Positions 38,342 through 46,962 of a DNA stretch of 64,000 bases are shown here, in pieces. Source of the stretch: Stenotrophomonas sp. BIO128-Bstrain (GTDB lineage Bacteria; Pseudomonadota; Gammaproteobacteria; Xanthomonadales; Xanthomonadaceae). The position numbers were made by a program, and so were the translations under genes. The stretch covers positions 3,545,001 through 3,609,000 of the forward strand of contig NZ_CP124620.1 of NCBI RefSeq assembly GCF_030128875.1, given 5' to 3'. The notes beneath the pieces are model-generated. The model worked only from the letters and a program-made list of their open reading frames with translations, was not told the origin of the DNA and did no database searches. How positions within the stretch are numbered: the first letter of the stretch is position 1; each line of letters starts with the position of its first letter.

Positions 38342-39097
38342 ATGACCCAATTCAAGGACAAGGTGGCGATCGTCACCGGTGGCGGCCGTGACATCGGCCG
38401 CGAGATCTCGCTCAAGCTGGCCGCGGCCGGTGCCAAGGTGTGCATCAACTACGCCAACGACGAAGCCAGCGCGCAGGAGACCCTCAAGCAGGTCGAAGCC
38501 GCCGGCGGCACCGCGATCGTGCATCGCGCCGATGTCACCGATGCCAAGGCGGTGGCGGCGATGGTCGCCGCGACCCAGGCCGCGTTCGGCCCGCAGATCG
38601 ACGTGCTGGTGAACGTCGCCGGTGGCATGGTCCAGCGCCGTCCGCTGGCCGAGATCGATGAGGCCTTCTTCCACAAGGTGATGGACCTCAACATGAGCTC
38701 GGTCTACCTGACCACGCATGCGGTGGTACCGCACATGCCCGAAGGCGGCGCGATCGTGAACTTCGCTTCGCAGGCCGGCCGCGATGGCGGTGGCCCCGGC
38801 GCGGCGATCTACGCCACCGCCAAGGCCGCGGTGATGACCTTCACTCGTGCCATGGCCAAGGAGCTTGGCCCGCGCGGCATCCGCGTCAACGCGCTGTGCT
38901 GCGGCATGATCGCCACCCGCTTCCATGATGAATTCACCAAGCCGGAAGTACGCACTGCCGTGGCCGGCAATACGCCGCTGCGCCGCCAGGGCCGTCCGCA
39001 GGAAGCCGCCGATACCGCGGTGTACCTGGCCTCCGACGCCGCCGGTTTCATCACCGGTGCCAACGTCGACGTCAACGGCGGCACCTACTTCTCCTGA
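38342..39097 (+). CDS. SDR reductase, probable DEH reductase
   Basis: This 251-residue classical SDR has the cofactor motif TGGGRDIGRE, NVAGG, the catalytic Ser in NFASQAG and YATAK (YxxxK). In alginate pathways a reductase of this family converts 4-deoxy-L-erythro-5-hexoseulose uronate (DEH) to 2-keto-3-deoxygluconate. Position between the uronate transporter and KDG kinase supports that role. A good ribosome site (AGGAG) precedes the ATG, 43 bases after the MFS gene. Confidence 0.87.
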   Translation: MTQFKDKVAIVTGGGRDIGREISLKLAAAGAKVCINYANDEASAQETLKQVEAAGGTAIVHRADVTDAKAVAAMVAATQAAFGPQIDVLVNVAGGMVQRRPLAEIDEAFFHKVMDLNMSSVYLTTHAVVPHMPEGGAIVNFASQAGRDGGGPGAAIYATAKAAVMTFTRAMAKELGPRGIRVNALCCGMIATRFHDEFTKPEVRTAVAGNTPLRRQGRPQEAADTAVYLASDAAGFITGANVDVNGGTYFS

Positions 39098-39127
39098 TTG
39101 ACCCGCTGACCGCCTGGGAGGGCCGCC

Positions 39128-40309
39128 ATGCTGCGCTGGATCACTGCATTCTCTCTTGCACTCGCTACCAGCGCTGCGGCGCTGCCCGCCCAGGCCCAGG
39201 TCTGGGTGCCGGCCTGGACCGCCTCGCCGGCCCCGGACCGTCTCGATGGCACCCCCGAAGCCCCGGTGCAGTTTGCCAACCAGACCGTGCGCCAGGACAT
39301 GCGCCTGGCCAGTTCGGCCAGGGCGCTGCGCTTCCGCATCAGCAATGAACTCGGCCAGGCGCCGCTGCATATCGGCAGTGCCTCGGCCCACCTCACCGGC
39401 ACCGCCAACGCGGCCAGGCCGGTCACTTTCAATGGACGTGGCGAGGTGGTGGTGCCGGTCGGCGCCGCCCTGCTCAGCGACCCGGTCGCGATCACCGCAC
39501 CGGCGCTGGCCGACGTCTCGCTCACCGTGTACTTCCCGGATGCCACCCGCCCGGCCGTCCGGCGTACCGCGCTGCGCATTGCCGAGGGCCGCGCTGCCAC
39601 GGTCGGCGATGCGGTCAAACTCGCCTACCGGCAGAACGTGGTCTCGGCCGTGCTGGCCGAACGCACCCGCAAGCCGATCGTCGTGGTGGCCCTGGGCGAC
39701 TCCATCACCGAAGGGGCCACCGCCACCCGCGGCAGCAACGGCGACTGGCCCGCACTGCTGTCCGCCCGCCTGCAGCAGGCCTGCCCGGACCAGGTGGTGG
39801 TGGTCAACGCCGGCATCAGCGGCAACAAGGTGATGGACCATGGCCGCAGCCACAGCGCGCTGGCGCGGCTGGACCGCGACGTGATCGCGCTGCCGAACGT
39901 GGACCGCGTGATCCTGTTCGAAGGCATCAACGACATCCGCCACGACGGCGGCACCCCACCCGTGCCCGGCCGCAACGCCGAGGACATGGTGCTGGGCTAC
40001 CGGCAGATCGCCGAACGCCTGCACAGCAACGGCATCCGCCCGATCGCCGCCACGATCACGCCGTTCGGTGGTTCGGACCGCTACGAGCCGATCGCGGCCG
40101 CCACCCGCACCACCCTCAACGCCTGGATGCGCGGTGGCCGCAGCGGCTTCGATGGCCTGATCGACTTCGACCGGATCCTGCGCGACCCGGCCAACCCGGA
40201 GAACCTGCCCGAGGACATCACCCGCGATCACCTGCATCCCAACGATGAAGGCTACCGGCGCATGGCCGACGGCATCGATCTGGCCCTGCTCGGGTGCCCG
40301 GTACGATGA
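39128..40309 (+). CDS. Secreted SGNH/GDSL hydrolase, possible alginate acetylesterase
   Basis: This 393-residue protein has a signal peptide (to about AALPAQA), an N-terminal beta-rich region (about 25-175) and a C-terminal SGNH hydrolase domain. Block I is VALGDSITEGA (S192), block III is FEGINDIRHDG (the GxND motif) and block V is DHLHP (D367, H370), so the triad is intact. Similar two-part proteins are carbohydrate esterases. It lies inside the alginate operon, between the SDR and kinase genes, and its stop overlaps the kinase start. I infer removal of O-acetyl groups from bacterial alginate; other ester substrates are possible. Confidence 0.85.
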   Translation: MLRWITAFSLALATSAAALPAQAQVWVPAWTASPAPDRLDGTPEAPVQFANQTVRQDMRLASSARALRFRISNELGQAPLHIGSASAHLTGTANAARPVTFNGRGEVVVPVGAALLSDPVAITAPALADVSLTVYFPDATRPAVRRTALRIAEGRAATVGDAVKLAYRQNVVSAVLAERTRKPIVVVALGDSITEGATATRGSNGDWPALLSARLQQACPDQVVVVNAGISGNKVMDHGRSHSALARLDRDVIALPNVDRVILFEGINDIRHDGGTPPVPGRNAEDMVLGYRQIAERLHSNGIRPIAATITPFGGSDRYEPIAAATRTTLNAWMRGGRSGFDGLIDFDRILRDPANPENLPEDITRDHLHPNDEGYRRMADGIDLALLGCPVR

Positions 40310-41409
40310 CGGCCCAGACCTTCGTTGTCGCACCCGACAACGGCCAGCGCTGGGACGCACTGGCGCTGGGCGAAGTGATGCTGCGCTTCGATCCCGGCGA
40401 GGGCAGGATCCGCAGCGCGCGCCAGTTCACCGTGTGGGAAGGCGGCGGCGAGTACAACGTGGCGCGTGGCCTGTGCAGCACGTTCGAACACCGCACCGGG
40501 GTGCTCACCGCCCTGCCGCGCAACGAGCTTGGCCTGCTCGCCCAGCAGCTGATCCAGGCCGGTGGCGTGGATGCCAGCCAGATCCTCTGGCGCGACTACG
40601 ATGGCATCGGCCGCAACACCCGCATGGGCCTGAACTTCACCGAGCGTGGTTTCGGGGCGCGTGCGCCGCTGGGCATTTCCGACCGCGCGTACTCGGCGGC
40701 CTCGCAACTGCAGCCGGAGGCCTTCGACTGGGACGCGCTGTTCGGCCAGCACGGCGTGCGCTGGCTGCATACCGGTGGGATCTTCGCCGCCCTGTCCGAG
40801 CACAGCGCGGCGACGGCAATTGCGGCGGTGCGTGCTGCGCGCCGGCACGGCGTGGCGGTCTCCTACGATCTCAACTACCGCGCCAGCCTCTGGAACAGCC
40901 ATCCGGACCCGGAGGCCGCGCGGCACACCAACTGCGCCATCGCCGCCGAATGCGATCTGCTGATCGGCGATGAGTATTCGTTCGCCGCATGCCTGGGCAT
41001 GGACCTGAGCGATCTCGGTCGCCGCCACACGCCGATGGATGTCGGTCCAGCCGAGGCAGCCGCCGTGCGCGCGATGACGCAGTTCCCGGCGCTGCAGGCG
41101 GTGGCGTTCACGCTGCGCGACGCCGCCACGGCGGCCCGGCATGGGTGGGCCGGTGCGCTGCGCACGCGGGCGCAGCTGTATGTCTCCGACGCGCGCGAAG
41201 TAGACCTGCTCGACCGTGTCGGCGGTGGCGACGCCTTCGTGGCCGGTGTGGTGCATGCCCTGCTCAGCGGCAAGGGCGAGCAGGCAGCGGTGGACCTGGG
41301 CGCCGCGCATGGCGCGCTGGCGATGTCCACGCCGGGCGATTGCGCTGTCACCAGCCTGGCTGAAGTGGAGGCCGTGGCGCGCGGCGATGGGGCGGCGGCG
41401 CGGCGCTGA
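40306..41409 (+). CDS. kdgK: 2-Keto-3-deoxygluconate kinase (PfkB family)
   Basis: This 367-residue ribokinase-fold protein has the N-terminal GEVMLRFDPGEGRI, GGGEYNVARGL, and the second PfkB signature DRVGGGDAFVAG with catalytic D309. KdgK phosphorylates KDG to KDPG for the Entner-Doudoroff aldolase. It ends the alginate operon and its ATG overlaps the esterase stop. No KDPG aldolase gene is in the window, so that step must be encoded elsewhere. It is convergent with the NUDIX gene. Confidence 0.92.
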   Translation: MTAQTFVVAPDNGQRWDALALGEVMLRFDPGEGRIRSARQFTVWEGGGEYNVARGLCSTFEHRTGVLTALPRNELGLLAQQLIQAGGVDASQILWRDYDGIGRNTRMGLNFTERGFGARAPLGISDRAYSAASQLQPEAFDWDALFGQHGVRWLHTGGIFAALSEHSAATAIAAVRAARRHGVAVSYDLNYRASLWNSHPDPEAARHTNCAIAAECDLLIGDEYSFAACLGMDLSDLGRRHTPMDVGPAEAAAVRAMTQFPALQAVAFTLRDAATAARHGWAGALRTRAQLYVSDAREVDLLDRVGGGDAFVAGVVHALLSGKGEQAAVDLGAAHGALAMSTPGDCAVTSLAEVEAVARGDGAAARR

Positions 41410-41427
41410 GCGCCGCCACGGTGCAGC

Positions 41428-41850
41428 TCAGTTCGCGATCGAGAGGTGTTCCAGGGCCTTCCGCGCAGAAAGCGTCAGCGGCGCCGGCAGCGCATCCGTC
41501 ATGAACCAGCCCAGCCCGAGCAACGCCTCGGGCTCTTTCACCGATGCGACGGTCGCGTCGAGCGCACGCACCAGATACACCGGGGCCACCCAATGCTGCC
41601 CCAATGTCGGCTCGAAGTGGTCGACCACGCACAGCAAACGCGTCACTGCGACGCGCAGCCCGGTTTCCTCCTGCACCTCGCGCACCACGGCATCTTCGAC
41701 CGTCTCCATCCAATCGACCTTGCCGCCGGGCAGGCCCCAGTGGCCCTGCTCAGGCTGACGCCCGCGCTGGACCAGCAGGATCGCGCCATCGCGCTGGATG
41801 ACGGCGCCGCAGCCGAGGCGTGGGTGCTGCAGGTCAGAGGACGGGGGCAT
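41428..41850 (-). CDS. NUDIX hydrolase
   Basis: This 140-residue protein has a complete Nudix box: GGKVDWMETVEDAVVREV followed by QEETGL, matching GX5EX7REUXEEXGU. It likely hydrolyses a nucleoside diphosphate derivative; the substrate cannot be read from the sequence. The ATG at 41850 has GGAG upstream. It is separated from ax21 by a terminator and so is probably transcribed on its own. Confidence 0.92.
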   Translation of the reverse strand: MPPSSDLQHPRLGCGAVIQRDGAILLVQRGRQPEQGHWGLPGGKVDWMETVEDAVVREVQEETGLRVAVTRLLCVVDHFEPTLGQHWVAPVYLVRALDATVASVKEPEALLGLGWFMTDALPAPLTLSARKALEHLSIAN

Positions 41851-41911
41851 CGGGCATCTCCATGGCGGTGCTTCATTATCCCTCGGGCCCCGTGCCTGGA
41901 TCGCGCCCACG

Positions 41912-41938
41912 AAAAAGGCCCGGCAATGCCGGGCCTTT
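41912..41938 (-). terminator. Terminator of the Ax21-family gene
   Basis: AAAGGCCCGGC-AAT-GCCGGGCCTTT has an 11-bp perfect stem. On the minus strand it ends in five T residues. It is 45 bases past the Ax21 stop. Confidence 0.88.
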
Positions 41939-41982
41939 CCTGCCACGCCGGTCAGGCGCGTGGCGATGCGGTCACGCTGGAA

Positions 41983-42555
41983 TTACCAGCTGAAGCGCGG
42001 GCCGACCGACCATTCCTTGTCACCATGGCGATCCATCTTGATGTCGCCGTTGATGCCCCAGTTCTGGTTCAACTTCACCTGGCCACCCAGGCGGCCGTAG
42101 AACTGGCCATCCGGATTGACGCCGTGCTTCTTGCTGTAATCCTCGTAGCCAGCCATGGCATAGACTTCGGCATGCTGGCCAAAGGCGGTACGGATACCGG
42201 CTTCAGCGCTGTAGCCGTTGAAGTCCTGGCCTTCCTTCGGGTCGAACTTGTTGTAGGCGACGCGGCCCACGAAGTCGGTGCTGTTGCCGATTTCCTGGTT
42301 GTAGCCAACGCCCACGCGCCACTGGTCGATCTTGAAGTCGCCGATGTCGGTCTTCTGCTGGTTGTACTCACCGAAGGCGTGGAAGTTCGGGTGGAAGGCG
42401 TAGGAACCCTTCACGCCCCAACCATCGGCCTTGCCGCCATCTGCGTCGGTCTTGACGTAATCGGCTTCAGCATAGTTGTAGGACAGGCCTTCAGCCGCCG
42501 AAGCGGTGAACGGGAGGGCGGCGGCCAGGGCCAGAGCAATCAACGAAGTCTTCAT
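41983..42555 (-). CDS. Ax21-family outer-membrane beta-barrel protein
   Basis: This 190-residue protein has a clean signal peptide (MKTSLIALALAAALPFTASA) and a small eight-strand-like barrel beginning AEGLSYNYAEADYVKTD and ending KEWSVGPRFSW. It matches Ax21 (activator of XA21-mediated immunity) proteins of Xanthomonas and Stenotrophomonas. Early claims that Ax21 is a sulfated quorum signal were retracted; the present view is a secreted or outer-membrane-vesicle barrel protein linked to motility and biofilm (family knowledge). The leader before the ATG is long and AT-richer than its surroundings. Confidence 0.93.
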   Translation of the reverse strand: MKTSLIALALAAALPFTASAAEGLSYNYAEADYVKTDADGGKADGWGVKGSYAFHPNFHAFGEYNQQKTDIGDFKIDQWRVGVGYNQEIGNSTDFVGRVAYNKFDPKEGQDFNGYSAEAGIRTAFGQHAEVYAMAGYEDYSKKHGVNPDGQFYGRLGGQVKLNQNWGINGDIKMDRHGDKEWSVGPRFSW

Positions 42556-43227
42556 GGGGGTACACCTTTATGTCTTGGACTACTTGCACCCGGCATGGAG
42601 GCCGGACTGCATCGGGAATGTAAATTCTCCGTTATTCGACACAACCCGCCCTGAAGTTGACCGCGTCCACAAAAGTGAATTTTGGGGCGGCGTTCAGACG
42701 CGCTCTGGCATACGCGCGTGACTTTTTCCAGGCGAGGACGGCGTGAGCGCCCGTTGCCGCGGGGATCACGCGGGGGCGTCATGCAAAGGGGAAGGCGCGG
42801 CGCGCAGGTGGACGGGGCCGGAAAGGATTCTGGTCACGACGGTGCCCTTTCGGGGCGTCACGCGCTGGGGAAGCCGCTCTTGGGGAGTTATCGGCTAACG
42901 CGTCCATCCTCCTGGATGCACCGAGGTCCGTGCCGTGGGGCGTTGGACCGCAGGGCGCCGTGGGGCGTCCTGCCCGGCAAGGCCATCATGAGCTGAATGC
43001 GTCAGCTGGACTATCAGGATGTTCCCCTCAATGACTCAGACTTTTCTGACATTTGTCCCAAAGGCAGCCCTAAAGGACGTATCGGATGCTGAATTTGTTC
43101 ACTCCATGACCCGTCTGGACAACTTCACTGGCCGCAAAGGCCAGCGGGCGCAGTGTCGAGATTCCGTCCCCCGGTTCGTCGTATGTCTTGAAGACGCCCA
43201 TCCCGGCGCGTCATCTGGAGCTCTGCC
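42556..43227. other. Intergenic region upstream of ax21 and the DUF1428 gene
   Basis: No convincing gene was found. Short open frames here lack ribosome sites and have unnatural composition. AAAAGTGAATTTT near 42671-42683 is a partial palindrome that could belong to ax21 control. The stretch 42720-43000 is Gly/Arg-codon-like GC-rich DNA with no clear repeat. Confidence 0.5.
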
Positions 43228-43587
43228 ATGGCCTACATCGATGGTTTTGTACTTGCCGTGCCGACCGCGAACAAAGCGAAATTCCTGGAACACGCGCACA
43301 TGGGCGATGCGATCTGCATCGAGCATGGCGCGCTGCGCGTGGTGGAGTGCTGGGGCGACGATGTCCCGCATGGCAAGCAGACCGACTTCCATCGCGCGGT
43401 GGCGGCCAAGGACGATGAAGCCGTGCTGTTCTCGTGGATCGAATGGCCGGACAAAGCCACCCGCGATGCCGGTATGCAGAAGATGATGGAGGACCCGCGG
43501 ATGAACCCGGAGAACAATCCGATGCCGTTCGACGGCAAGCGGATGATCTACGGTGGCTTCGTGCCGGTGGTGGAACTGACACAGTGA
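43228..43587 (+). CDS. DUF1428 family protein
   Basis: This 119-residue protein begins MAYIDGFVLAVPTANKAKF and ends GKRMIYGGFVPVVEL, the conserved ends of DUF1428, a ferredoxin-like (dimeric alpha-beta barrel) fold of unknown function. SWIEWPDKATRDAG is the central conserved segment. It is probably cytoplasmic and monocistronic. A GGAG ribosome site is present before the ATG. Confidence 0.92.
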   Translation: MAYIDGFVLAVPTANKAKFLEHAHMGDAICIEHGALRVVECWGDDVPHGKQTDFHRAVAAKDDEAVLFSWIEWPDKATRDAGMQKMMEDPRMNPENNPMPFDGKRMIYGGFVPVVELTQ

Positions 43588-43735
43588 GCGGGGGCCCCGA
43601 GGGGCGCACCCGCTGCCGCAGCGCCGCTTGAGTGCGCGCTGGAGCACCGGCATGCTCGGTGCTCCAGGCTGGCAGGAGCGCGCGCCATGATGACGATGCC
43701 GCCTGCCGGGCGACCGTCATCAGGGAGCGATACGC

Positions 43736-46174
43736 ATGGCCGCACCACGTTCGGGGATGTTTCACTGTCTGCTCTTTCTCGGCGTGGCGGTCACCGCGAT
43801 CACCAGCCCACCGGCCGGGGCCGAGGCGCCGGGCCTGGTGCAGTACCAGCGCGCCGAGCGCGTGCTCGACCAGCAGCTGCGCGGCAAGGTCCGCAATGCC
43901 AGCGTCGCGCCGCGCTGGCTGCAGGACGGCCGCTTCTGGTATGCCCGCCAAGAGGACGATGGCCGCACCGGCTACGTGCTGGTCGATCCGGTGGGCTCCA
44001 CGCGCGCGGCGATGTTTGACGACGACGTGATGCGTACGGCGCTGCAGGCTGCCGGGGTCGCTGATCCGGGCAACGTCATGCAGCAGGTGGACCGCGTCGC
44101 CAGCGGCGACGATGGACTACGGATTACCTTGCGCGTGGACGCACAGCGGGTGGCGGCATGCACGCTGCCGATGCCGTGCAAGGTGCAGTCATCGCCTGCC
44201 GCCGATCCGCGCGACCTGCCTGCGCCTGACGGTCGGCACAGCGTGCGGGTCGAGCAGGACAATCTGTGGCTGCGGCGCGGCGCCGACGGCGAACGACGGC
44301 CGCTCACTCTTGATGGTGAGCCTTCGTACGGCTATGGGGTACTGCCCGATTTTGCATTGCGCGGCATTCCGCGCCGGGAAGGCCGGATGCAGATACCACC
44401 GTTCGCGGTGACCTGGTCTCCGGACAGCCGGCGCCTGTTCGGCGTGCGCTACGACGAACGCCGCGTCCTGCCCTATCCCTACCTGGCCACCGCGCCGGCC
44501 ACAGGCTTCCGCCCGGTCGTCCACGAAGTACGGCTGGGCCTGCTGGGCGACGTCGAGCAGGTCCGCGATGCGTGGTTCGTCAGCGAGATGGATGGCGCCA
44601 CACGCAGCATCCCCGTTCCCGAGGGCTGGCATGCATTGACTGAAGCCGGCGTGCTGGGCTGGTCGGCCGATGCCGGCAAGGTCTATACGGCGATCGCGCG
44701 CTATGACCACCCTGCACGGCTGCGTCTGGTCGAGGTGGATGTCAGTACCGGCAGCGTGCGCACCGTGCAGGAGGAGCGCAGCGATACCCGCGTGCAGCTC
44801 AACAGCTATCCCTACAACCGGCCGGCGGTGCATGTCCTGCAGCACGACGACGGCATCGTCTGGTTCTCGCAGCGCGATGGGTGGGGCCATCTGTACCTGG
44901 TCGATCGACGCGATGGACGTGTGGTCCGCCAGCTCACCAAGGGCGCATGGCTGGTGCGCGATGTGGTCGGCGTCGATGAGGTGCGTCGCCAGGTGCTGTT
45001 CACTGCGGGCGGGCGCGAGCCGGGTGATCCGTATCAACGACGCCTGTACCGCGTGTCGCTGGATGGTGGGGCGCCGGTCCTTCTCACACCTGAAGCGGCC
45101 GATCATGCGATCGATGGCGGAACCGGTGTGCTCATGGGCGGGCGTCCCTCCCACCTGTTGTCGCCCTCGGCGGCGTACGTGGTCGATGGCTACTCGCGGG
45201 TGGACCAGCCGCCAGTCAGCGTGCTGCGCTCAACGGCCGATGGCCGGGTTGTGCTGGAACTGGAGCGCGGCGACGACCGCGCCGTGCGCGCCGCCGGCTG
45301 GACGCCACCGCAGCGGGTGAGTGTCCTGGCCGCCGATGGACGCACCGAACTGCAGGCCACGGTCTATCTGCCGCCTGGTTACCGCGAGGACGGACGGCAT
45401 CCGGTCATCGATGCCATGTACGGCGGACCGCACATCACCAATACCCCGGTGGGCTTCGTCGACGCCACCGCGACGATGAACCCCGTCGCGCGCTCCAGCC
45501 TGGCCCAGCTCGGCTTCGTGGTGGTGAGCATCGATGCGCGTGGCACACCCGGACGTTCCAAGGCTTTCCACGATGCCAGCTTCCTGAGCGCGGCCGATCT
45601 GCAGCTGGACGATCACGTCGCGGCGATCGGCGCGCTTGCCGTACGTTATCCGGGCATGGACCTGACGCGGGTCGGCATCTATGGGCATTCCTTCGGCGGC
45701 TACAGTGCGGCGCGTGCGCTGCTGCGTCATCCGACCTTCTACAAAGTCGGCGTGGCTTCGGCCGGCAGCCACAGCTTCCAGGGCATGTACGGCGGCGCGA
45801 TCCACGGCATGGACCGCCTGGTCGGCGGCCAGCCGGTCTATGCAGACGGCACCGCCGTGCGCCCAGCACCGGATGCAGTGCCAGCGCTGTTCCAGCCGCT
45901 GGCCAACGATGCACTGGCCGATCGCCTGCAGGGTCGGCTGATGCTGGTCTACGGCGACCTGGATGAGAACGCGATGCCGGCGCTGACCCTGCAGTTGGCG
46001 CGCGCCCTCACGCTGGCCAACAAGGACTACGACCTGCTCTACCTGCCCAACCAGGACCACGAACTGTTCCGCAACGACGATTACTACATGCGCCGGATGT
46101 GGGATTACTTCGTCACGCATCTGATGGGCGCGACGCCGCCGCCCTACCGGATCGGGGCGGCCGCCTCGCCGTGA
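43736..46174 (+). CDS. S9 family prolyl peptidase (DPP IV-like), secreted
   Basis: This 812-residue protein has a signal peptide (to about GAEA), an N-terminal eight-blade beta-propeller (about 50-540) and a C-terminal alpha/beta hydrolase domain. The nucleophile is S652 in GIYGHSFGGYS; YGDLDEN supplies the Asp and QDHELFRN the His. The family cleaves dipeptides after Pro (or Ala) from the N-terminus. It is likely periplasmic. No operon partner was seen; the downstream gene is convergent 15 bases away. Confidence 0.9.
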   Translation: MAAPRSGMFHCLLFLGVAVTAITSPPAGAEAPGLVQYQRAERVLDQQLRGKVRNASVAPRWLQDGRFWYARQEDDGRTGYVLVDPVGSTRAAMFDDDVMRTALQAAGVADPGNVMQQVDRVASGDDGLRITLRVDAQRVAACTLPMPCKVQSSPAADPRDLPAPDGRHSVRVEQDNLWLRRGADGERRPLTLDGEPSYGYGVLPDFALRGIPRREGRMQIPPFAVTWSPDSRRLFGVRYDERRVLPYPYLATAPATGFRPVVHEVRLGLLGDVEQVRDAWFVSEMDGATRSIPVPEGWHALTEAGVLGWSADAGKVYTAIARYDHPARLRLVEVDVSTGSVRTVQEERSDTRVQLNSYPYNRPAVHVLQHDDGIVWFSQRDGWGHLYLVDRRDGRVVRQLTKGAWLVRDVVGVDEVRRQVLFTAGGREPGDPYQRRLYRVSLDGGAPVLLTPEAADHAIDGGTGVLMGGRPSHLLSPSAAYVVDGYSRVDQPPVSVLRSTADGRVVLELERGDDRAVRAAGWTPPQRVSVLAADGRTELQATVYLPPGYREDGRHPVIDAMYGGPHITNTPVGFVDATATMNPVARSSLAQLGFVVVSIDARGTPGRSKAFHDASFLSAADLQLDDHVAAIGALAVRYPGMDLTRVGIYGHSFGGYSAARALLRHPTFYKVGVASAGSHSFQGMYGGAIHGMDRLVGGQPVYADGTAVRPAPDAVPALFQPLANDALADRLQGRLMLVYGDLDENAMPALTLQLARALTLANKDYDLLYLPNQDHELFRNDDYYMRRMWDYFVTHLMGATPPPYRIGAAASP

Positions 46175-46189
46175 GGTGACGCGCCTCGC

Positions 46190-46891
46190 TCAGCGATGGG
46201 TATCGGCGGCATCCTCCGCTCCGCCCCCCATGCCAGCACCGCCCATTCCTCCCATGCCACCCCCGCCTCCACCGCCCATCCCTCCGCCTCCGCCCCCTTT
46301 GCCACCGCCCTTGTCACCCGCATCGCCCTTGCCCTTCGCACCGGCCGAGGGCCGTGCGGGACCCTGGCGCGGGATGGTGACCGAGGCCGGGATCGGATCC
46401 AGATCCAGCGCCTGACGAATGAAGTCGCGCAGCGACACCACCAGCTCGGCGGTGGGAACAAGGCGACCCTGGGCCATCTCGTTGGCGGCGTGGGCGGCCA
46501 GGCGCACCTGCTCGTCGGTGCCCAGCAGGACGATGTCCGACAGGGCCGCTTCCACCGCATCACGGATCCGGCGCGCACGCTCGCCACCGTTCTCGGCCTC
46601 CGCCGGCAGGTGCAGCGCATCGCCGGCTTCGCTGCCGTCGGGCAGCGCGCGGAAATCCCGGCGATGGCGAGGATCGACATCGAGCGTGCCGGTGAACGAA
46701 CCGCCCAGGACCTTGTAAGCCGCGATCAGCGTGCGCAGTCGCTCGTTGATCTGCCGGTTCTCACGCTCGCGGCGCTGCTGCATGGTCTGCATGACCAGCA
46801 GCCGTATGCCGACACCGATCAGGGTGATGATCGCCAGCCCAGCCAGGGTGGAGAGCATGGCCTGCCAGGAGGTGAAGTCGAGACCGCGCAT
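46190..46891 (-). CDS. Membrane-anchored protein with glycine-rich tail
   Basis: This 233-residue protein has one transmembrane helix (about residues 8-33), a charged helical region (QQRRERENRQINERLRTL), a compact middle domain (about 55-170) and a Gly/Met tail made of GGGGGMGG-type repeats. The middle domain is shared by hypothetical Xanthomonadaceae proteins as far as I recall. The ATG at 46891 has a perfect GGAGG; an in-frame start 51 bases upstream is less likely. No function is assigned. Confidence 0.75.
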   Translation of the reverse strand: MRGLDFTSWQAMLSTLAGLAIITLIGVGIRLLVMQTMQQRRERENRQINERLRTLIAAYKVLGGSFTGTLDVDPRHRRDFRALPDGSEAGDALHLPAEAENGGERARRIRDAVEAALSDIVLLGTDEQVRLAAHAANEMAQGRLVPTAELVVSLRDFIRQALDLDPIPASVTIPRQGPARPSAGAKGKGDAGDKGGGKGGGGGGMGGGGGGGMGGMGGAGMGGGAEDAADTHR

Positions 46892-46962
46892 GGAATGCCT
46901 CCAGAAGCCGGCGTCCAGACTAGCAGGACGATACGCCCGCAATCGTCAAGGCTGCGCCGTGC

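Noticed and set aside
42682..42996. 104-codon open frame upstream of ax21
   Set aside because: Arg/Gly-rich composition, no ribosome site, no family resemblance.
43019..43486. 155-codon frame overlapping the DUF1428 gene
   Set aside because: Different frame from a well-supported gene; no motifs.
46230..46330. CCNCCN-rich tract resembling a microsatellite
   Set aside because: It encodes the Gly/Met tail of the anchored protein on the minus strand, with varied codons.
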